This document shows, one piece after another, positions 9,270 to 19,320 of a stretch of DNA of 64,000 bases; position 1 is the first letter of the stretch; every line of letters begins with the position of its first letter. This DNA comes from Idiomarina sp. (GTDB lineage Bacteria > Pseudomonadota > Gammaproteobacteria > Enterobacterales > Alteromonadaceae), in contig JAFIFP010000014.1 of NCBI GenBank assembly GCA_020831965.1, positions 124,001 through 188,000 on the forward strand, in the 5' to 3' direction. The translations under genes were made by a program, and so were the position numbers. The notes below the pieces were generated by a model. That model did not search any database. It had not been told where the DNA came from and saw nothing but the letters and a program-made list of their open reading frames with translations.

Positions 9270-9673
9270 TGCTTACCTGCGTTTGATACCTTCGCTTTCT
9301 TTAAACCCAGCCCCAACTCACGCCCACGATAGCGCGCATAGTAAGTTGCACCAATAAAGGCTCCGGTCGTCAGAACAATCTCAATCGCTGCAAAATACCA
9401 TTCATGGAAATGCGTGTAGATGGCTGTAAAGCCATGCAAAAAATACAACATCAAAATGAAATTGGCCCAGGCGTGGGTATAGGGGTCACCTTTTAGAATG
9501 CCACGTAAGGGGAACAGCAGAGGCGTGACCCACATCACCAACGACAGGGGGATACTCAGGAATTCATTGGGTGACAACCAGGCGTGCCATAGGATTACGT
9601 AGGCCAAGAGACCCAGATAGCAAACCAGAGTGAGTGTACGGTAGGGCTTTGAATGAGTAGGAAACAGCGCCAT
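9266..9673 (-). CDS. DUF2069 membrane protein
   Basis: A 135-residue inner-membrane protein with about four hydrophobic segments and a basic C-terminal tail (GRELGLGLKKAK). It matches the DUF2069 family, of unknown function, which commonly sits next to an ArsC-like gene in this group. It starts 3 nt after the stop of the upstream arsC-type gene, so the two form an operon. Confidence 0.8.
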   Translation of the reverse strand: MALFPTHSKPYRTLTLVCYLGLLAYVILWHAWLSPNEFLSIPLSLVMWVTPLLFPLRGILKGDPYTHAWANFILMLYFLHGFTAIYTHFHEWYFAAIEIVLTTGAFIGATYYARYRGRELGLGLKKAKVSNAGKH

Positions 9674-9676
9674 GAG

Positions 9677-10027
9677 TTACAGAATCTCCAGAACATTTTC
9701 AGGGGGACGGCCTAAGCAGGCTTGTTCACCATGAATCACGATCGGCCGCTCAATCAGCTTAGGATGTGCACACATTATCGCGATGAGTTCGTCCGAGCTG
9801 CCATTGAATTCTTTGAGATTCAATGCTTTGTATTCCTCTTCACCTTTGCGCAATACATCCTGTGGCGCCATGCCCAGCAAGGATAATGCATGCTTCAGCT
9901 CAGGCAGGCTCGGTGGTGTTTTTAAGTATTCCACAATTTCGGGATCACTACCTTGCTCAGCGATTAAGGCGAGCGTTTGACGGCTCTTCGAGCATCGAGG
10001 ATTATGAAAAATGACGAGCTTTGTCAT
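9677..10027 (-). CDS. yfgD: ArsC-family reductase (YfgD-like)
   Basis: A 116-residue thioredoxin-fold protein of the glutaredoxin-dependent arsenate reductase family. The active-site loop is NPRCSKSRQTL with the catalytic Cys12, and the family GEEEYK and RPIVI blocks are present. Whether it reduces arsenate in vivo is uncertain: no arsB/arsR neighbour is present, and YfgD-type genes mostly travel with bepA as here. It lies between bepA and DUF2069 on the same strand. Confidence 0.87.
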   Translation of the reverse strand: MTKLVIFHNPRCSKSRQTLALIAEQGSDPEIVEYLKTPPSLPELKHALSLLGMAPQDVLRKGEEEYKALNLKEFNGSSDELIAIMCAHPKLIERPIVIHGEQACLGRPPENVLEIL

Positions 10028-10111
10028 GCATGACTCCTAAAATTCTAATGAAGCGTGATCCTAACGAAAAGTCAGCAGAGAAGAAACCCGCATCGACTAA
10101 GTCAATCTCGA

Positions 10112-11596
10112 CTACATGTTGATCACACGATTGCGTTCAATCTCTAGGGCGCGTATCTGCTCAATACGTGCCTGCAGTCGCTGGCGGGTCAGTGTTTGGT
10201 CGTCACTGGTTTTGCTAATAGCTGAATGGAGTTCTTCAATGGCTTGGCGGAAATTATTCCGCAGGGCAAACATTTCGGCCTGCGCTTCGTGCATGTCAGC
10301 GGCCCGATTACTGCGTTGAAACGCCTCATGTAAAAGGCTCCAAGCCACCATGTCATCACGATTATTAATGATGTAATGGTTCAAAATACGGCGAGTGAGA
10401 TCGAACTCACGCGCTGAGTTTGCAGCATAAGCCAAGTTCAGAGTAATCACTTGGTTGTTCGGTCGCCGAATAAACTCCTGAGTTAGAATTTCAACGATTT
10501 CTTCTTTTTTATCCAATTGCAGCCAAATGTCTGTTTGCGTATCGATATAAAACAAGTTGAAACGGTCTTTTTCACGTAATGCCCGAATGATATCCGCTGC
10601 CTCCTCATAGCGCTCCATGCGGTAGTAGGTGAGTGCGAGTCCGTAATCATTCGCTTGCAGCTGATGATCATGATCAAGACGACGACGCTCTGATTGAAAA
10701 TCGAGAAGCAAGTCGGAGGCCGAGCGGGGCGAGTAACGCACCCGAATTCGTGCTTTTGCGAGTTCAAAATTTAGGCTCGGTTCTAGATCTCTTGGTCCAA
10801 GTTGGCGCGCACGGTTTCGGGTGTCAGCGATCCGCGATTCTGGGAGCGGATGGGTGATCAAAATTTGAGGTAACGTAGTGGTGTAGCGATAGCGTTCGGC
10901 TAAGCGACCGAAGAAGCGAGGTGCGCCTTCGGGATCAAAGCCAGCTCGGGCAAGTGAGGCCATACCAATCCGGTCAGCTTCTAACTCAAATTGGCGCGTA
11001 AAGTTGATTTGACGCTGCTGAATACCTGCAACACTTGCCGTTAGTCCCGCGATCCCGGCAACAGGATTGACCATGGCAATGGCGAAACTGCCAAGCAACT
11101 GTGCCAGGGTAATCGGCGTTGATTGTTGCATCAGTTCCATGTTGCGCGCGATATGGCGTTGGGTTACATGCGCCACTTCGTGTGCAAGTACCGCTGCAAA
11201 CTCTGATTCATCGCGAGCTTCCAGAATCAACCCCGTGTGCATACCAATGTGACCGCCCAAAAAAGCGAAGGCATTAATAGAATTGTCGCGCACCCAGAAG
11301 AAATTAAAAGGGTAGCGTACGTTGTCAGTATGCATTACCAGGCGGTTGCCCACGTCGGAGAGATATTCACGAAGTACAGGGTCGTCGGCGATAGGTGCGA
11401 GATTGCGAATTTCGCGCATATAGAAGTCGCCCATTAAACGCTCACGTTCAATCGACATCGTAGCGCCACCAGCGGTGCCAATGGCAGGAACGTCAGTTCG
11501 CTGCTGAGGGTGTGCGTGGACATCTAGACTGACGCTGAGTACGAGTAAGAGACTTAAGCTCAGGGCACTTAATTTTCCGACAACTACATTGTTCAA
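10112..11596 (-). CDS. bepA: Beta-barrel assembly-enhancing protease BepA
   Basis: A 494-residue periplasmic M48 metalloprotease/chaperone. A signal peptide (about 1-28, ending VHAHP) precedes the M48 domain with the zinc motif HEVAH (139-143) and the downstream glutamate ligand in FELEADRIG. The C-terminal half is TPR-like (YYRMERYEEAADI and similar repeats). BepA helps assemble LptD and degrades misassembled outer-membrane proteins. It is divergent from perM and followed by the yfgD-type gene, matching the enteric yfgO-yfgC-yfgD order. Confidence 0.94.
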   Translation of the reverse strand: MNNVVVGKLSALSLSLLLVLSVSLDVHAHPQQRTDVPAIGTAGGATMSIERERLMGDFYMREIRNLAPIADDPVLREYLSDVGNRLVMHTDNVRYPFNFFWVRDNSINAFAFLGGHIGMHTGLILEARDESEFAAVLAHEVAHVTQRHIARNMELMQQSTPITLAQLLGSFAIAMVNPVAGIAGLTASVAGIQQRQINFTRQFELEADRIGMASLARAGFDPEGAPRFFGRLAERYRYTTTLPQILITHPLPESRIADTRNRARQLGPRDLEPSLNFELAKARIRVRYSPRSASDLLLDFQSERRRLDHDHQLQANDYGLALTYYRMERYEEAADIIRALREKDRFNLFYIDTQTDIWLQLDKKEEIVEILTQEFIRRPNNQVITLNLAYAANSAREFDLTRRILNHYIINNRDDMVAWSLLHEAFQRSNRAADMHEAQAEMFALRNNFRQAIEELHSAISKTSDDQTLTRQRLQARIEQIRALEIERNRVINM

Positions 11597-11798
11597 GGCT
11601 GATTCCTGTCGTATCGACTCAGTCGAAGACTCTTAATGTTTTATCTTAACCTGTCAGACGTCAATGTCCGCAACAGGTTCCAAAGATTTACAGTGTCTGT
11701 AAAAAAAGTGTACGAGAATGATGAGAGGATGTCGATGGAATCTCGAATGATGTTAATATTGCTCCCAAAGTTGCTAAAGCCGATAAGGACAGCCGCAC

Positions 11799-12878
11799 AT
11801 GCTTGAGTATTTAAAAAGCTGGTTTCAGCGCCGGTTTTCAGACCCCAATACAGTGACATTGACGTTACTGTTATTCATAGGCTTTGGTGTCATCATTATA
11901 TGGGGCAATATTCTTGCGCCCGTGCTGGTAGCAGTGGCTCTCGCATATCTCTTGGAATGGCCTGTCGCGAAATTAGAACGGGTTGGGTTAAATCGACTCG
12001 CCGCAGTACTTTTGGTGTTTGTGGTCTTTATGACGGTGGGCATTATGCTACTGGTGTTCTTGGTGCCAGTGGTGTGGCAGCAAAGCACCACCTTACTCAT
12101 GGAACTCCCGCTTATTGCTGAGGCATGGCAAGATCTTATCGAACGCGCGCAAGAGTTTGCGCCAGCCTTTATTGAACCGCAGCAAATCGAGAACTTCACG
12201 CAACGTATCAACGAGCGGTTATTAAGTATCGGCCAAGGCTTGTTGGACCGCTCACTCAGTACTTTGTTTGTGTTGGTGACGCTTCTTATTTACCTCATCA
12301 TCGTGCCGTTGTTGGTGTTCTTCATGTTGAAAGACAAGGATGTGCTACTGGCTCACTTTACTCGTGTATTGCCCGAGCAACGCCGCCTAATTACTCAGGT
12401 GGGGCAAGAAATGAACCTGCAAATCATGAACTACATTCGGGGTAAATCGTTAGAAATCGTGATTGTGGGGCTGGTCACCTATGGGGTGTTCTCCATGTTT
12501 GATTTACGCTATGCCGCGTTACTTGCAACCCTGGTAGGCTTCTCCGTGCTGGTTCCCTACATCGGCGCCGCAGTGGTCACCATACCCGTCGCATTGGTCG
12601 GACTCTTTCAGTTCGGCATCTCGGCCACCTTACTTTGGTTGATTGTGGCCTACTTGGTGATTCAAGCCCTCGATGGCAACTTGTTAGTACCTTTGTTGTT
12701 CTCGGAAGCGGTGAGTTTGCACCCTGTGTATATCATTGCGGCTGTGCTGATTTTTGGCGCGATTTGGGGATTCTGGGGCGTGTTCTTTGCCATTCCGTTG
12801 GCAAGCTTGGTCAAAGCTGTGTTAACTGCGTTCTCAGAGACGCGACAAACATTGCAGGAAGAACAAGAGCAGACCTAG
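11799..12878 (+). CDS. perM: PerM / AI-2E family transporter
   Basis: A 359-residue membrane protein of the AI-2E transporter (PerM/YfgO) superfamily with about eight hydrophobic segments. It carries the soluble insert after helix 3 and the family's conserved LVPYIGA and late helix segments (IWGFWGVFFAIPLASL). Members export small metabolites or act in Na+/H+ antiport; the substrate here is unknown. It faces bepA across a 200-nt divergent promoter region. The stop codon lies in the loop of the terminator hairpin. Confidence 0.9.
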   Translation: MLEYLKSWFQRRFSDPNTVTLTLLLFIGFGVIIIWGNILAPVLVAVALAYLLEWPVAKLERVGLNRLAAVLLVFVVFMTVGIMLLVFLVPVVWQQSTTLLMELPLIAEAWQDLIERAQEFAPAFIEPQQIENFTQRINERLLSIGQGLLDRSLSTLFVLVTLLIYLIIVPLLVFFMLKDKDVLLAHFTRVLPEQRRLITQVGQEMNLQIMNYIRGKSLEIVIVGLVTYGVFSMFDLRYAALLATLVGFSVLVPYIGAAVVTIPVALVGLFQFGISATLLWLIVAYLVIQALDGNLLVPLLFSEAVSLHPVYIIAAVLIFGAIWGFWGVFFAIPLASLVKAVLTAFSETRQTLQEEQEQT

Positions 12879-12890
12879 GGTCTGCTCTTT
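12867..12890 (+). terminator. Hairpin overlapping the perM stop codon
   Basis: GAGCAGACC (12867-12875) and GGTCTGCTC (12879-12887) form a perfect 9-bp stem whose 3-nt loop is the perM stop codon, followed by TTT. The short U tract makes it a weaker terminator call. Confidence 0.6.
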
Positions 12891-12897
12891 GCTAGAC

Positions 12898-12936
12898 GTA
12901 GCTGGCGACTGTAGCTGACGACGGTAGCTGACGACT
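12898..12936. repeat. 13-bp tandem repeat, three copies
   Basis: Three adjacent 13-mers, GTAGCTGGCGACT, GTAGCTGACGACG and GTAGCTGACGACT, fill the gap between the perM terminator and the bcp stop codon. They differ at one or two positions. No function is apparent; replication slippage is the simple explanation. Confidence 0.9.
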
Positions 12937-13397
12937 TATAGTGCAGCGAGTACAACTTCGTGATGGTCTTTGGTTTTGAACTTATCAAACACTTGACCAA
13001 TGGTGCCGTCTTGTTCAATGAGGAAGCTGATGCGGTGAATGCCGTCGTACTCGCGGCCCATAAATTTCTTCAGGCCCCAAACGCCAAAGGCTTCAGCGAC
13101 TTGATGATCTTCGTCACTGAGCAAAGTGAAATTGAGTTCATCGCGTTCAGCAAACTTTGCAAGGCGTTTAGGTGCATCAGGGCTAATACCCACAGAAACT
13201 GTATTCTTCGCCGCGAGCGCTGCTTTGTGGTCGCGCAGATTTTGCGCTTGGACCGTGCATCCAGGGGTCATGGCTTTTGGATAGAAATACACCAAAACAC
13301 GGTGCTGTTTGAGTAACTCGGTGAGGCTGACAGACTCGCCATCTTGATTCAATAGAGAGAACTCGGGCGCTTTATCGCCAGCTTGTAAGGTCTTCAT
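12936..13397 (-). CDS. bcp: Thioredoxin-dependent thiol peroxidase Bcp (1-Cys form)
   Basis: A 153-residue peroxiredoxin of the Bcp/PrxQ type that reduces hydroperoxides. The peroxidatic Cys47 is in TPGCTVQAQNLRD. The position five residues on, which is the resolving cysteine in E. coli Bcp, is Gln52, and no other Cys is present, so a 1-Cys mechanism with an external thiol is expected. I chose the ATG at 13397, preceded by AGGAG, over the open frame start at 13463. It is divergent from dapA, as in enterics. Confidence 0.94.
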   Translation of the reverse strand: MKTLQAGDKAPEFSLLNQDGESVSLTELLKQHRVLVYFYPKAMTPGCTVQAQNLRDHKAALAAKNTVSVGISPDAPKRLAKFAERDELNFTLLSDEDHQVAEAFGVWGLKKFMGREYDGIHRISFLIEQDGTIGQVFDKFKTKDHHEVVLAAL

Positions 13398-13543
13398 AGG
13401 GACTCCTGTACAGAAAAATCGAATTAAAATAGAGCGGCTGTGCCGAATTATTAACACAGTCAATAGGGATTCACCACCCCCAAGCCCTTGTCATTACTGG
13501 TTTGCCAACGTAAGATTGTCCGCTTAATTCCGGAGGAGAGCGT

Positions 13544-14419
13544 ATGCTGACAGGTAGTATGGTCGCACTGGTAACGCCGTTTACCAGCCAAGGTAATGTA
13601 GACTACGCGTTATTAGCTGATTTGGTTGAGTTTCATATTCAACAGGGTACGGACGCGATTGTTTCCGTGGGCACCACAGGCGAGTCCCCAACCTTAAGCC
13701 ATGATGAGCATGTGGACGTAGTGCGAGCGACTGTCGAAATTGTCGCAGGCCGAATTAAGGTCGTTGCAGGCAACGGTTCGAACTCCACAATGGAAGCTGT
13801 ACAGCTGACGGAGCGCATTGCAGCGTTAGGCGTCGATGGCTTTCTAAATGTGACTCCCTATTACAACAAGCCGAGTCGAAGAGGCTTGCTTGAGCACTAT
13901 AGGTTGACGACTGAGGCGAGCGATCTGCCGCAACTCCTGTATAATGTTCCCGGTCGAACCTGCTGCGATTTGCTCCCCGAAATGGTTGCAGAATTAGCTG
14001 AACTACAAAATGTTGTAGGTATTAAAGAAGCCACGGGTGATTTGAGTCGAGTCGAGAAAACAGCAAAGCTGTGTGGCCGTGACTTTATTCAGTTGAGCGG
14101 CGATGATCCAACCGCGCGTGAGTTTATGCTCGCCGGGGGACACGGTGTGATTAGCGTAACCGCCAATCTTACGCCCAAGTCGATGAAAGAGCTGGTGGAT
14201 GCCGCCTGCCGTGGTGACCGTGCGGGCGCTGAGGCTGCGGATGCACCAATGACCGCGTTACACGACGTGTTATTCATCGAAGCTAACCCGATTCCTGTGA
14301 AATGGGCAATGGCGCGATTAGGCTGGATCGAAGAAAATTACCGTTTACCGCTGACAAGTCCGGAACTTGAAAGCCAAAAACGAATCGAACAGGCTTTGGT
14401 GAAAGCCGGATTACTATAA
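13544..14419 (+). CDS. dapA: 4-hydroxy-tetrahydrodipicolinate synthase
   Basis: A 291-residue DapA, condensing pyruvate and aspartate semialdehyde at the entry to the diaminopimelate/lysine branch. The motifs GTTGESPTL (43-51), Tyr133 in YNVPGRT and the Schiff-base Lys161 in GIKEATGD are all present. The ATG follows a strong GGAGGAGAG Shine-Dalgarno. It heads a dapA-bamC-purC cluster conserved with E. coli, and the second lysine-pathway gene, dapE, lies 3 kb away. Confidence 0.97.
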   Translation: MLTGSMVALVTPFTSQGNVDYALLADLVEFHIQQGTDAIVSVGTTGESPTLSHDEHVDVVRATVEIVAGRIKVVAGNGSNSTMEAVQLTERIAALGVDGFLNVTPYYNKPSRRGLLEHYRLTTEASDLPQLLYNVPGRTCCDLLPEMVAELAELQNVVGIKEATGDLSRVEKTAKLCGRDFIQLSGDDPTAREFMLAGGHGVISVTANLTPKSMKELVDAACRGDRAGAEAADAPMTALHDVLFIEANPIPVKWAMARLGWIEENYRLPLTSPELESQKRIEQALVKAGLL

Positions 14420-14435
14420 AAATCACGGAGTAAGA

Positions 14436-15533
14436 ATGAAATTTAGAAGCACCCTGCCTGTGATCGTAGCCCTTGTCTTGTCCGCTTGTTCTTCTCAGCG
14501 TGACGTGGCTGACGGCAGTTTCGATTATCTTGACGCGCTTGAGCTAGAGCCATTGGTTTTACCTGAAGACATGTCCATGCAAAATCGTCGTACGCGGTTC
14601 TTATTACCCGAGCCTCCTCAGGTCGACGAGCCATTGCTTGGGACTGATTTAACCATTCGTCCACCACGCCAAATTATCCCAATTGCACCAGGCAGCCGGA
14701 TTGAAGAGAGTGTGACTGAGTCACGCATCTACTTCGATTCAGTTGAAGGGATTGATGATCTGAAGCGCTGGATTTGGGACCAAATGATTGTCGTGAGTGA
14801 AAACTTCGAAACTGATTTTGAAGCAGATTTTGATCAAGGCACAATTACCACGGAACGTTTCCGTATTCTACAAAGCTCACGCGCCAAGCCAGGTTTTCTG
14901 AATCGTATTCGTCGCGAACGTGTTGTGTCTGAGTCTGAGCAGGCCTTTGAGCTGAAGCTTACGGTTGCAGCGCATGGTCGCAGTGCCGCTTTGGAAACCG
15001 TCGCGGTGAATCCTGAATGGTATGTGAATGATAGTCGCGAGCTAAATCCATTATTATTAGGCCGCAGTTTAGAGTCCTTGGTGTTGAATCGTATTGCGAC
15101 CCACTTGAACCGCAGCTATCGCTTGGACCGCGCGCAGTATACGCGTGATAGCATTGAAATTGGTACGGGCGAAACTCGAATTGGCGATGCTGCGCTGACT
15201 ATGGGCGCTGATTTTAACTCTGTGTGGGTGCTCTTGCCCGGCGTATTCTCAGAATTGTCTATCACCGTGAATGATTTGAACCAAGGTGAAGGTTTGTACT
15301 TTGTGACCTATAGCCCGCAGCAAAGCCGCCTCGGGCGCTTAGCTTTCTGGCGCCGTGGGCCTCAGGGGCCACTTGAGTTGCGCAACAATACGGAAATTGA
15401 GTTCTCAGTGGAAGAATATGACGGCGTTGTTTATTTAGCACCACGAATCGACGGTGAAGCCTTGTCTGCTGAGGCCATCGAGCGTTGGGTTCCCTATTTT
15501 GCTGACGCATTCCGTGCGCAGCGTGATCTGTAA
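14436..15533 (+). CDS. bamC: Outer membrane assembly lipoprotein BamC
   Basis: A 365-residue lipoprotein with the lipobox LSAC (Cys18). After a proline-rich, unstructured N-terminal stretch, which in E. coli BamC contacts BamD, come two helix-grip domains (about 90-200 and 230-360). BamC is a non-essential member of the BAM complex that inserts beta-barrel proteins in the outer membrane. It starts 16 nt after dapA with a CGGAG ribosome site, and purC follows directly. Confidence 0.9.
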   Translation: MKFRSTLPVIVALVLSACSSQRDVADGSFDYLDALELEPLVLPEDMSMQNRRTRFLLPEPPQVDEPLLGTDLTIRPPRQIIPIAPGSRIEESVTESRIYFDSVEGIDDLKRWIWDQMIVVSENFETDFEADFDQGTITTERFRILQSSRAKPGFLNRIRRERVVSESEQAFELKLTVAAHGRSAALETVAVNPEWYVNDSRELNPLLLGRSLESLVLNRIATHLNRSYRLDRAQYTRDSIEIGTGETRIGDAALTMGADFNSVWVLLPGVFSELSITVNDLNQGEGLYFVTYSPQQSRLGRLAFWRRGPQGPLELRNNTEIEFSVEEYDGVVYLAPRIDGEALSAEAIERWVPYFADAFRAQRDL

Positions 15534-15558
15534 GAGCCCCCCAATGGAAAACCAAAGT

Positions 15559-16275
15559 ATGGAAAAGCAAAGCGAATTGTATCGGGGAAAAGCGAAGACG
15601 GTTTATACCACCGCCGATCCCAACTTCCTGATTCTCGAGTTTCGAGATGACACCTCTGCTTTCGATGGGGAACGGATTGAGCAATTGTCTCGTAAGGGCA
15701 TGGTGAACAACCGGTTTAACCATTTCATTATGTCGAAACTGGCAGCTGCAGGTATCCCGACCCAAATGGAGCGCTTGCTTTCGGATACTGAATGCTTGGT
15801 GAAGAAGCTTGACATGATTCCAGTGGAGTGTGTGGTGCGAAATCGCGCTGCGGGTTCGCTGGTGCGTCGCTTAGGCGTGGAAGAAGGTTTGGAACTGAAC
15901 CCTCCGACTTTTGAACTCTTTCTTAAGAATGACGCACTCCATGATCCGATGGTGAATGAAACCCATGCAATCGCATTTGGCTGGGCAACGGCAGAGCAGC
16001 TGGCGGAAATGAAGCGCCTCACTTTCGCAGTGAATGCAGTGTTGAAGTCGCTGTTTGACGAAGCGGGTATGCTGCTAGTTGATTACAAGCTCGAGTTTGG
16101 AGTTTTTGAAGGGACTATCGTATTGGGTGATGAGTTTAGCCCCGACGGCTGTCGTCTCTGGGACAAAGAAACCCTGACCAAGCTTGATAAAGACCGTTTC
16201 CGTCAAGGTTTAGGCGGCGTGGTTGAGGCTTATGAAGAAGTGGCAAAGCGTTTAGGCGTCGAGCTACCTGCTTAA
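15559..16275 (+). CDS. purC: SAICAR synthetase
   Basis: A 238-residue phosphoribosylaminoimidazole-succinocarboxamide synthase of purine biosynthesis, joining aspartate to CAIR with ATP. The N-terminus [11 protein letters not shown] is the family signature, followed by [22 protein letters not shown] and [11 protein letters not shown]. The start could be 15544 (five residues longer); I prefer 15559 because it matches the E. coli length and has GGAAAA at suitable spacing. The frame is open upstream inside bamC. Confidence 0.95.
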   Translation: MEKQSELYRGKAKTVYTTADPNFLILEFRDDTSAFDGERIEQLSRKGMVNNRFNHFIMSKLAAAGIPTQMERLLSDTECLVKKLDMIPVECVVRNRAAGSLVRRLGVEEGLELNPPTFELFLKNDALHDPMVNETHAIAFGWATAEQLAEMKRLTFAVNAVLKSLFDEAGMLLVDYKLEFGVFEGTIVLGDEFSPDGCRLWDKETLTKLDKDRFRQGLGGVVEAYEEVAKRLGVELPA

Positions 16276-16300
16276 GCTAAGTGCGAGCTTAATATTGAGT

Positions 16301-16333
16301 ACGCCCGTCAAGTCATATTGATGGGCGTTTTTA
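16301..16333 (+). terminator. Rho-independent terminator after purC
   Basis: ACGCCC (16301-16306) pairs with GGGCGT (16323-16328), with extra TCAA/TTGA pairing inside, followed by a T run. It closes the dapA-bamC-purC unit just before the convergent DUF2897 gene. Confidence 0.8.
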
Positions 16334-16543
16334 TTTGTCTTTAGGTGTATCGTCTTCGTCTTCCCAGTTCTCTTTTTTCCAGTCTTGCGCACCCCAGTCG
16401 TCGTTATCTTTGTCTTGGTCTGACTCCGGGGTTGAGCGTTTCGCGGGCATTTTCCAGTGTGCTGTTTTCCTCAGTAGCATGACTGGGCTAAGTATCATTC
16501 CCAGCGCAAATACAATCAATAATATGAGTGCCCAAGTTGGCAT
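16331..16543 (-). CDS. DUF2897 small membrane protein (YpfN-like)
   Basis: A 70-residue protein with one N-terminal transmembrane helix (about 4-24) and a hydrophilic tail very rich in Asp, Glu, Trp and Lys (DDWGAQDWKKENWEDEDD). This matches DUF2897 and resembles enteric YpfN, which lies beside dapE, as this gene does apart from one insertion. The function is unknown. Its stop overlaps the purC terminator region. Confidence 0.78.
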   Translation of the reverse strand: MPTWALILLIVFALGMILSPVMLLRKTAHWKMPAKRSTPESDQDKDNDDWGAQDWKKENWEDEDDTPKDK

Positions 16544-16557
16544 GAGTTAATTTCCAG

Positions 16558-17223
16558 TTAGAGGTGATCAGGGTAGGGCGCTACATTGGTGACATAGCGT
16601 GCGACATATTCGTCTAACTCCGCGATGACTCGTTGACTGCCTGTAAAGGGGTGCTCTGTCAGAATACGAGCAATCTGCTCGACAGATGCAGCCCGAGCAT
16701 ACTCCTTCGCGACCGGAACATAGCTCCAGTGCCAAGGCTCTGGCGCTACACCGCCACGATCAATGTCGTAGGGGCGATAGAAACCAAAGGTTTCAGCATG
16801 CACCATTAACCACTGGGTCATGGTATGGCAGGGGCCATTCTCAGCGTATTCCCAAGGCTCTAATCTGAGTGCATCGCGCTCCAGTTGCGAACCATCATAC
16901 AAATCCATGTCGGTTCCCCAGTGATGCCGAGAGGTGCCAGGTACTGCCGACCATCTCATAATCGCGGCAATGCGCTCTGCTTCAGCAAGGTCAGCCAGAG
17001 CCTCACTATGAAACTTGCGCTCCCAAATGCGCACCTGATGTGCATAAGAGCGAAAGCCACTCGCGACGTTAATCGTGACGCCCTGTGTTGCGGCGACATC
17101 CTTCATCAACTGAATGGCTTGTGCAGCTTCAGCATGAAGCCGAAGGCCCTCTGGAATATTAACCAATTCACTCGCTTCAGTGTCATTGAGTCCGGTGACT
17201 GTAGCCGCATCGATTTGCATCAT
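16558..17223 (-). CDS. M15-family D,D-carboxypeptidase-like metallopeptidase
   Basis: A protein of about 221 residues of the VanY/M15 peptidase family, which cleaves terminal D-Ala from peptidoglycan stems. Zinc-site motifs are visible: SRHHWGTDMDLY (His and Asp ligands) and the C-terminal PEPWHWSY (catalytic Glu and His). No signal peptide is evident, which is unusual for a murein enzyme and may mean it acts on cytoplasmic muropeptides. I use the ATG at 17223; a GTG at 17232 is also possible. It starts 17 nt after the dapE stop, so it is probably in the dapE operon. Confidence 0.83.
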   Translation of the reverse strand: MMQIDAATVTGLNDTEASELVNIPEGLRLHAEAAQAIQLMKDVAATQGVTINVASGFRSYAHQVRIWERKFHSEALADLAEAERIAAIMRWSAVPGTSRHHWGTDMDLYDGSQLERDALRLEPWEYAENGPCHTMTQWLMVHAETFGFYRPYDIDRGGVAPEPWHWSYVPVAKEYARAASVEQIARILTEHPFTGSQRVIAELDEYVARYVTNVAPYPDHL

Positions 17224-17240
17224 AGTTAGCACGCTTCGCT

Positions 17241-18389
<1,149 letters not shown>

Positions 18390-18393
18390 TCAT

Positions 18394-18744
18394 TTACTCC
18401 GCGCTAAATAGCGCGGCATACGCGCTTTCAGAAAAACCGACATCGATCCCATTTGCATGAACTAGGACAGGACGTTTCATGAGCGTTGGGTTTGCTTGCA
18501 ATAAATGTATAGTGCGCGCAGGCGTGAGCTCTCCCTTGTCTTCCTCTGGAAGGTTGCGCCAAGTTGTACTGCGCGTATTCACAAGACGTTCTTTTCCAAC
18601 AATGTTTAACCATTGCTCGAGGGTCGAAGCTGGCACAGGCTCAACTCGAAAGTCGTGAAAGTGATGCTCAATCTGATGTTTTTCGAGCCAACGCAGAGCT
18701 TTCTTTACGGTATCGCAATTTTTAATGCCAAAAACAGTGGTCAT
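18394..18744 (-). CDS. yffB: ArsC/Spx-family reductase (YffB)
   Basis: A 116-residue thioredoxin-fold ArsC-like protein. The active-site loop is GIKNCDTVKKALRWL with a single Cys, followed by the family RVEP and KRPVL blocks. YffB proteins are thought to act with glutathione rather than as true arsenate reductases. I chose the ATG at 18744 because GGGAG precedes it by a normal distance; the frame opens at 18756. It lies directly upstream of dapE. Confidence 0.88.
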   Translation of the reverse strand: MTTVFGIKNCDTVKKALRWLEKHQIEHHFHDFRVEPVPASTLEQWLNIVGKERLVNTRSTTWRNLPEEDKGELTPARTIHLLQANPTLMKRPVLVHANGIDVGFSESAYAALFSAE

Positions 18745-18756
18745 AAATACTCCCAA

Positions 18757-19308
18757 TTATTCGTCACGGCTGTCATCAAGCGCATAAATTTCCATGACAG
18801 ACGACTCACCTGCAGTCATTCTGCCATAAACTGGTAGCCAGCACAGCCGCCCATGCTGTGGTACTGTAAGGCTAATTGCACAAGAGCCCGCGCCTTTAAA
18901 TACGTTAGGACTCAGCGTTAAGAGCGTCTGCTTTTCATCACTCAAGTGAGCTAAAGGTAATGTGTCCGACTCAGCCCAGATTCTTAAATGAGCTCGCAGT
19001 ACGACGCCTTGCACGCGTCCTGTGAGTTGCCAGTCGCGGCGATCTGGACTGTAGTGATGGCATTCCCAACCAGGACTTAAGCTGATTTTCTGGTTGCCTG
19101 GATACAATGCGACACCGACACCCCACGCCCCGAGTTGCAGCGTTGCGCTTGAAATATGATTTAAGGGATGACATTGGCCCGTAATCGGGGACAAGATAGA
19201 GAACTTACGAAGCCAGTGCTCTGGTGCTGTATCAAGTTGTTTCATATGGGCTGTTTCATATGTACGGTTAAAAGGACCTTGGCTTATGGCTTTGATCCAT
19301 TGTGCCAT
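18757..19308 (-). CDS. Diverged PTS EIIA(Glc)-like protein
   Basis: A 183-residue protein I relate to the glucose-specific EIIA (Crr) fold from its SPITGQCHPLNHI segment (about 40-52) and GVGVALYP (64-71). Aligning by hand with Crr, His107 in LRAHLRI falls on the phosphorylated His90, while the helper His75 falls on Asp92. If right, it may be an EIIA paralogue with altered or lost phosphotransfer. No PTS EI, HPr or EIIBC genes are nearby. The start may instead be 19326. It precedes the yffB-dapE genes on the same strand with 12 nt between. Confidence 0.55.
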   Translation of the reverse strand: MAQWIKAISQGPFNRTYETAHMKQLDTAPEHWLRKFSILSPITGQCHPLNHISSATLQLGAWGVGVALYPGNQKISLSPGWECHHYSPDRRDWQLTGRVQGVVLRAHLRIWAESDTLPLAHLSDEKQTLLTLSPNVFKGAGSCAISLTVPQHGRLCWLPVYGRMTAGESSVMEIYALDDSRDE

Positions 19309-19320
19309 CGACGCTATACC

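Noticed and set aside
9677-10027. Arsenic-resistance operon
   Set aside because: Only ArsC-like genes of the YfgD and YffB type are present, with no arsB, acr3 or arsR.
11825-12211. 128-codon antisense frame inside perM
   Set aside because: It mirrors the hydrophobic coding pattern of perM, has low-complexity Ser/Thr content and no family resemblance.
12898-12936. Short repeats as a possible CRISPR array
   Set aside because: The units are only 13 bp with no spacers between them, and no cas genes are nearby.
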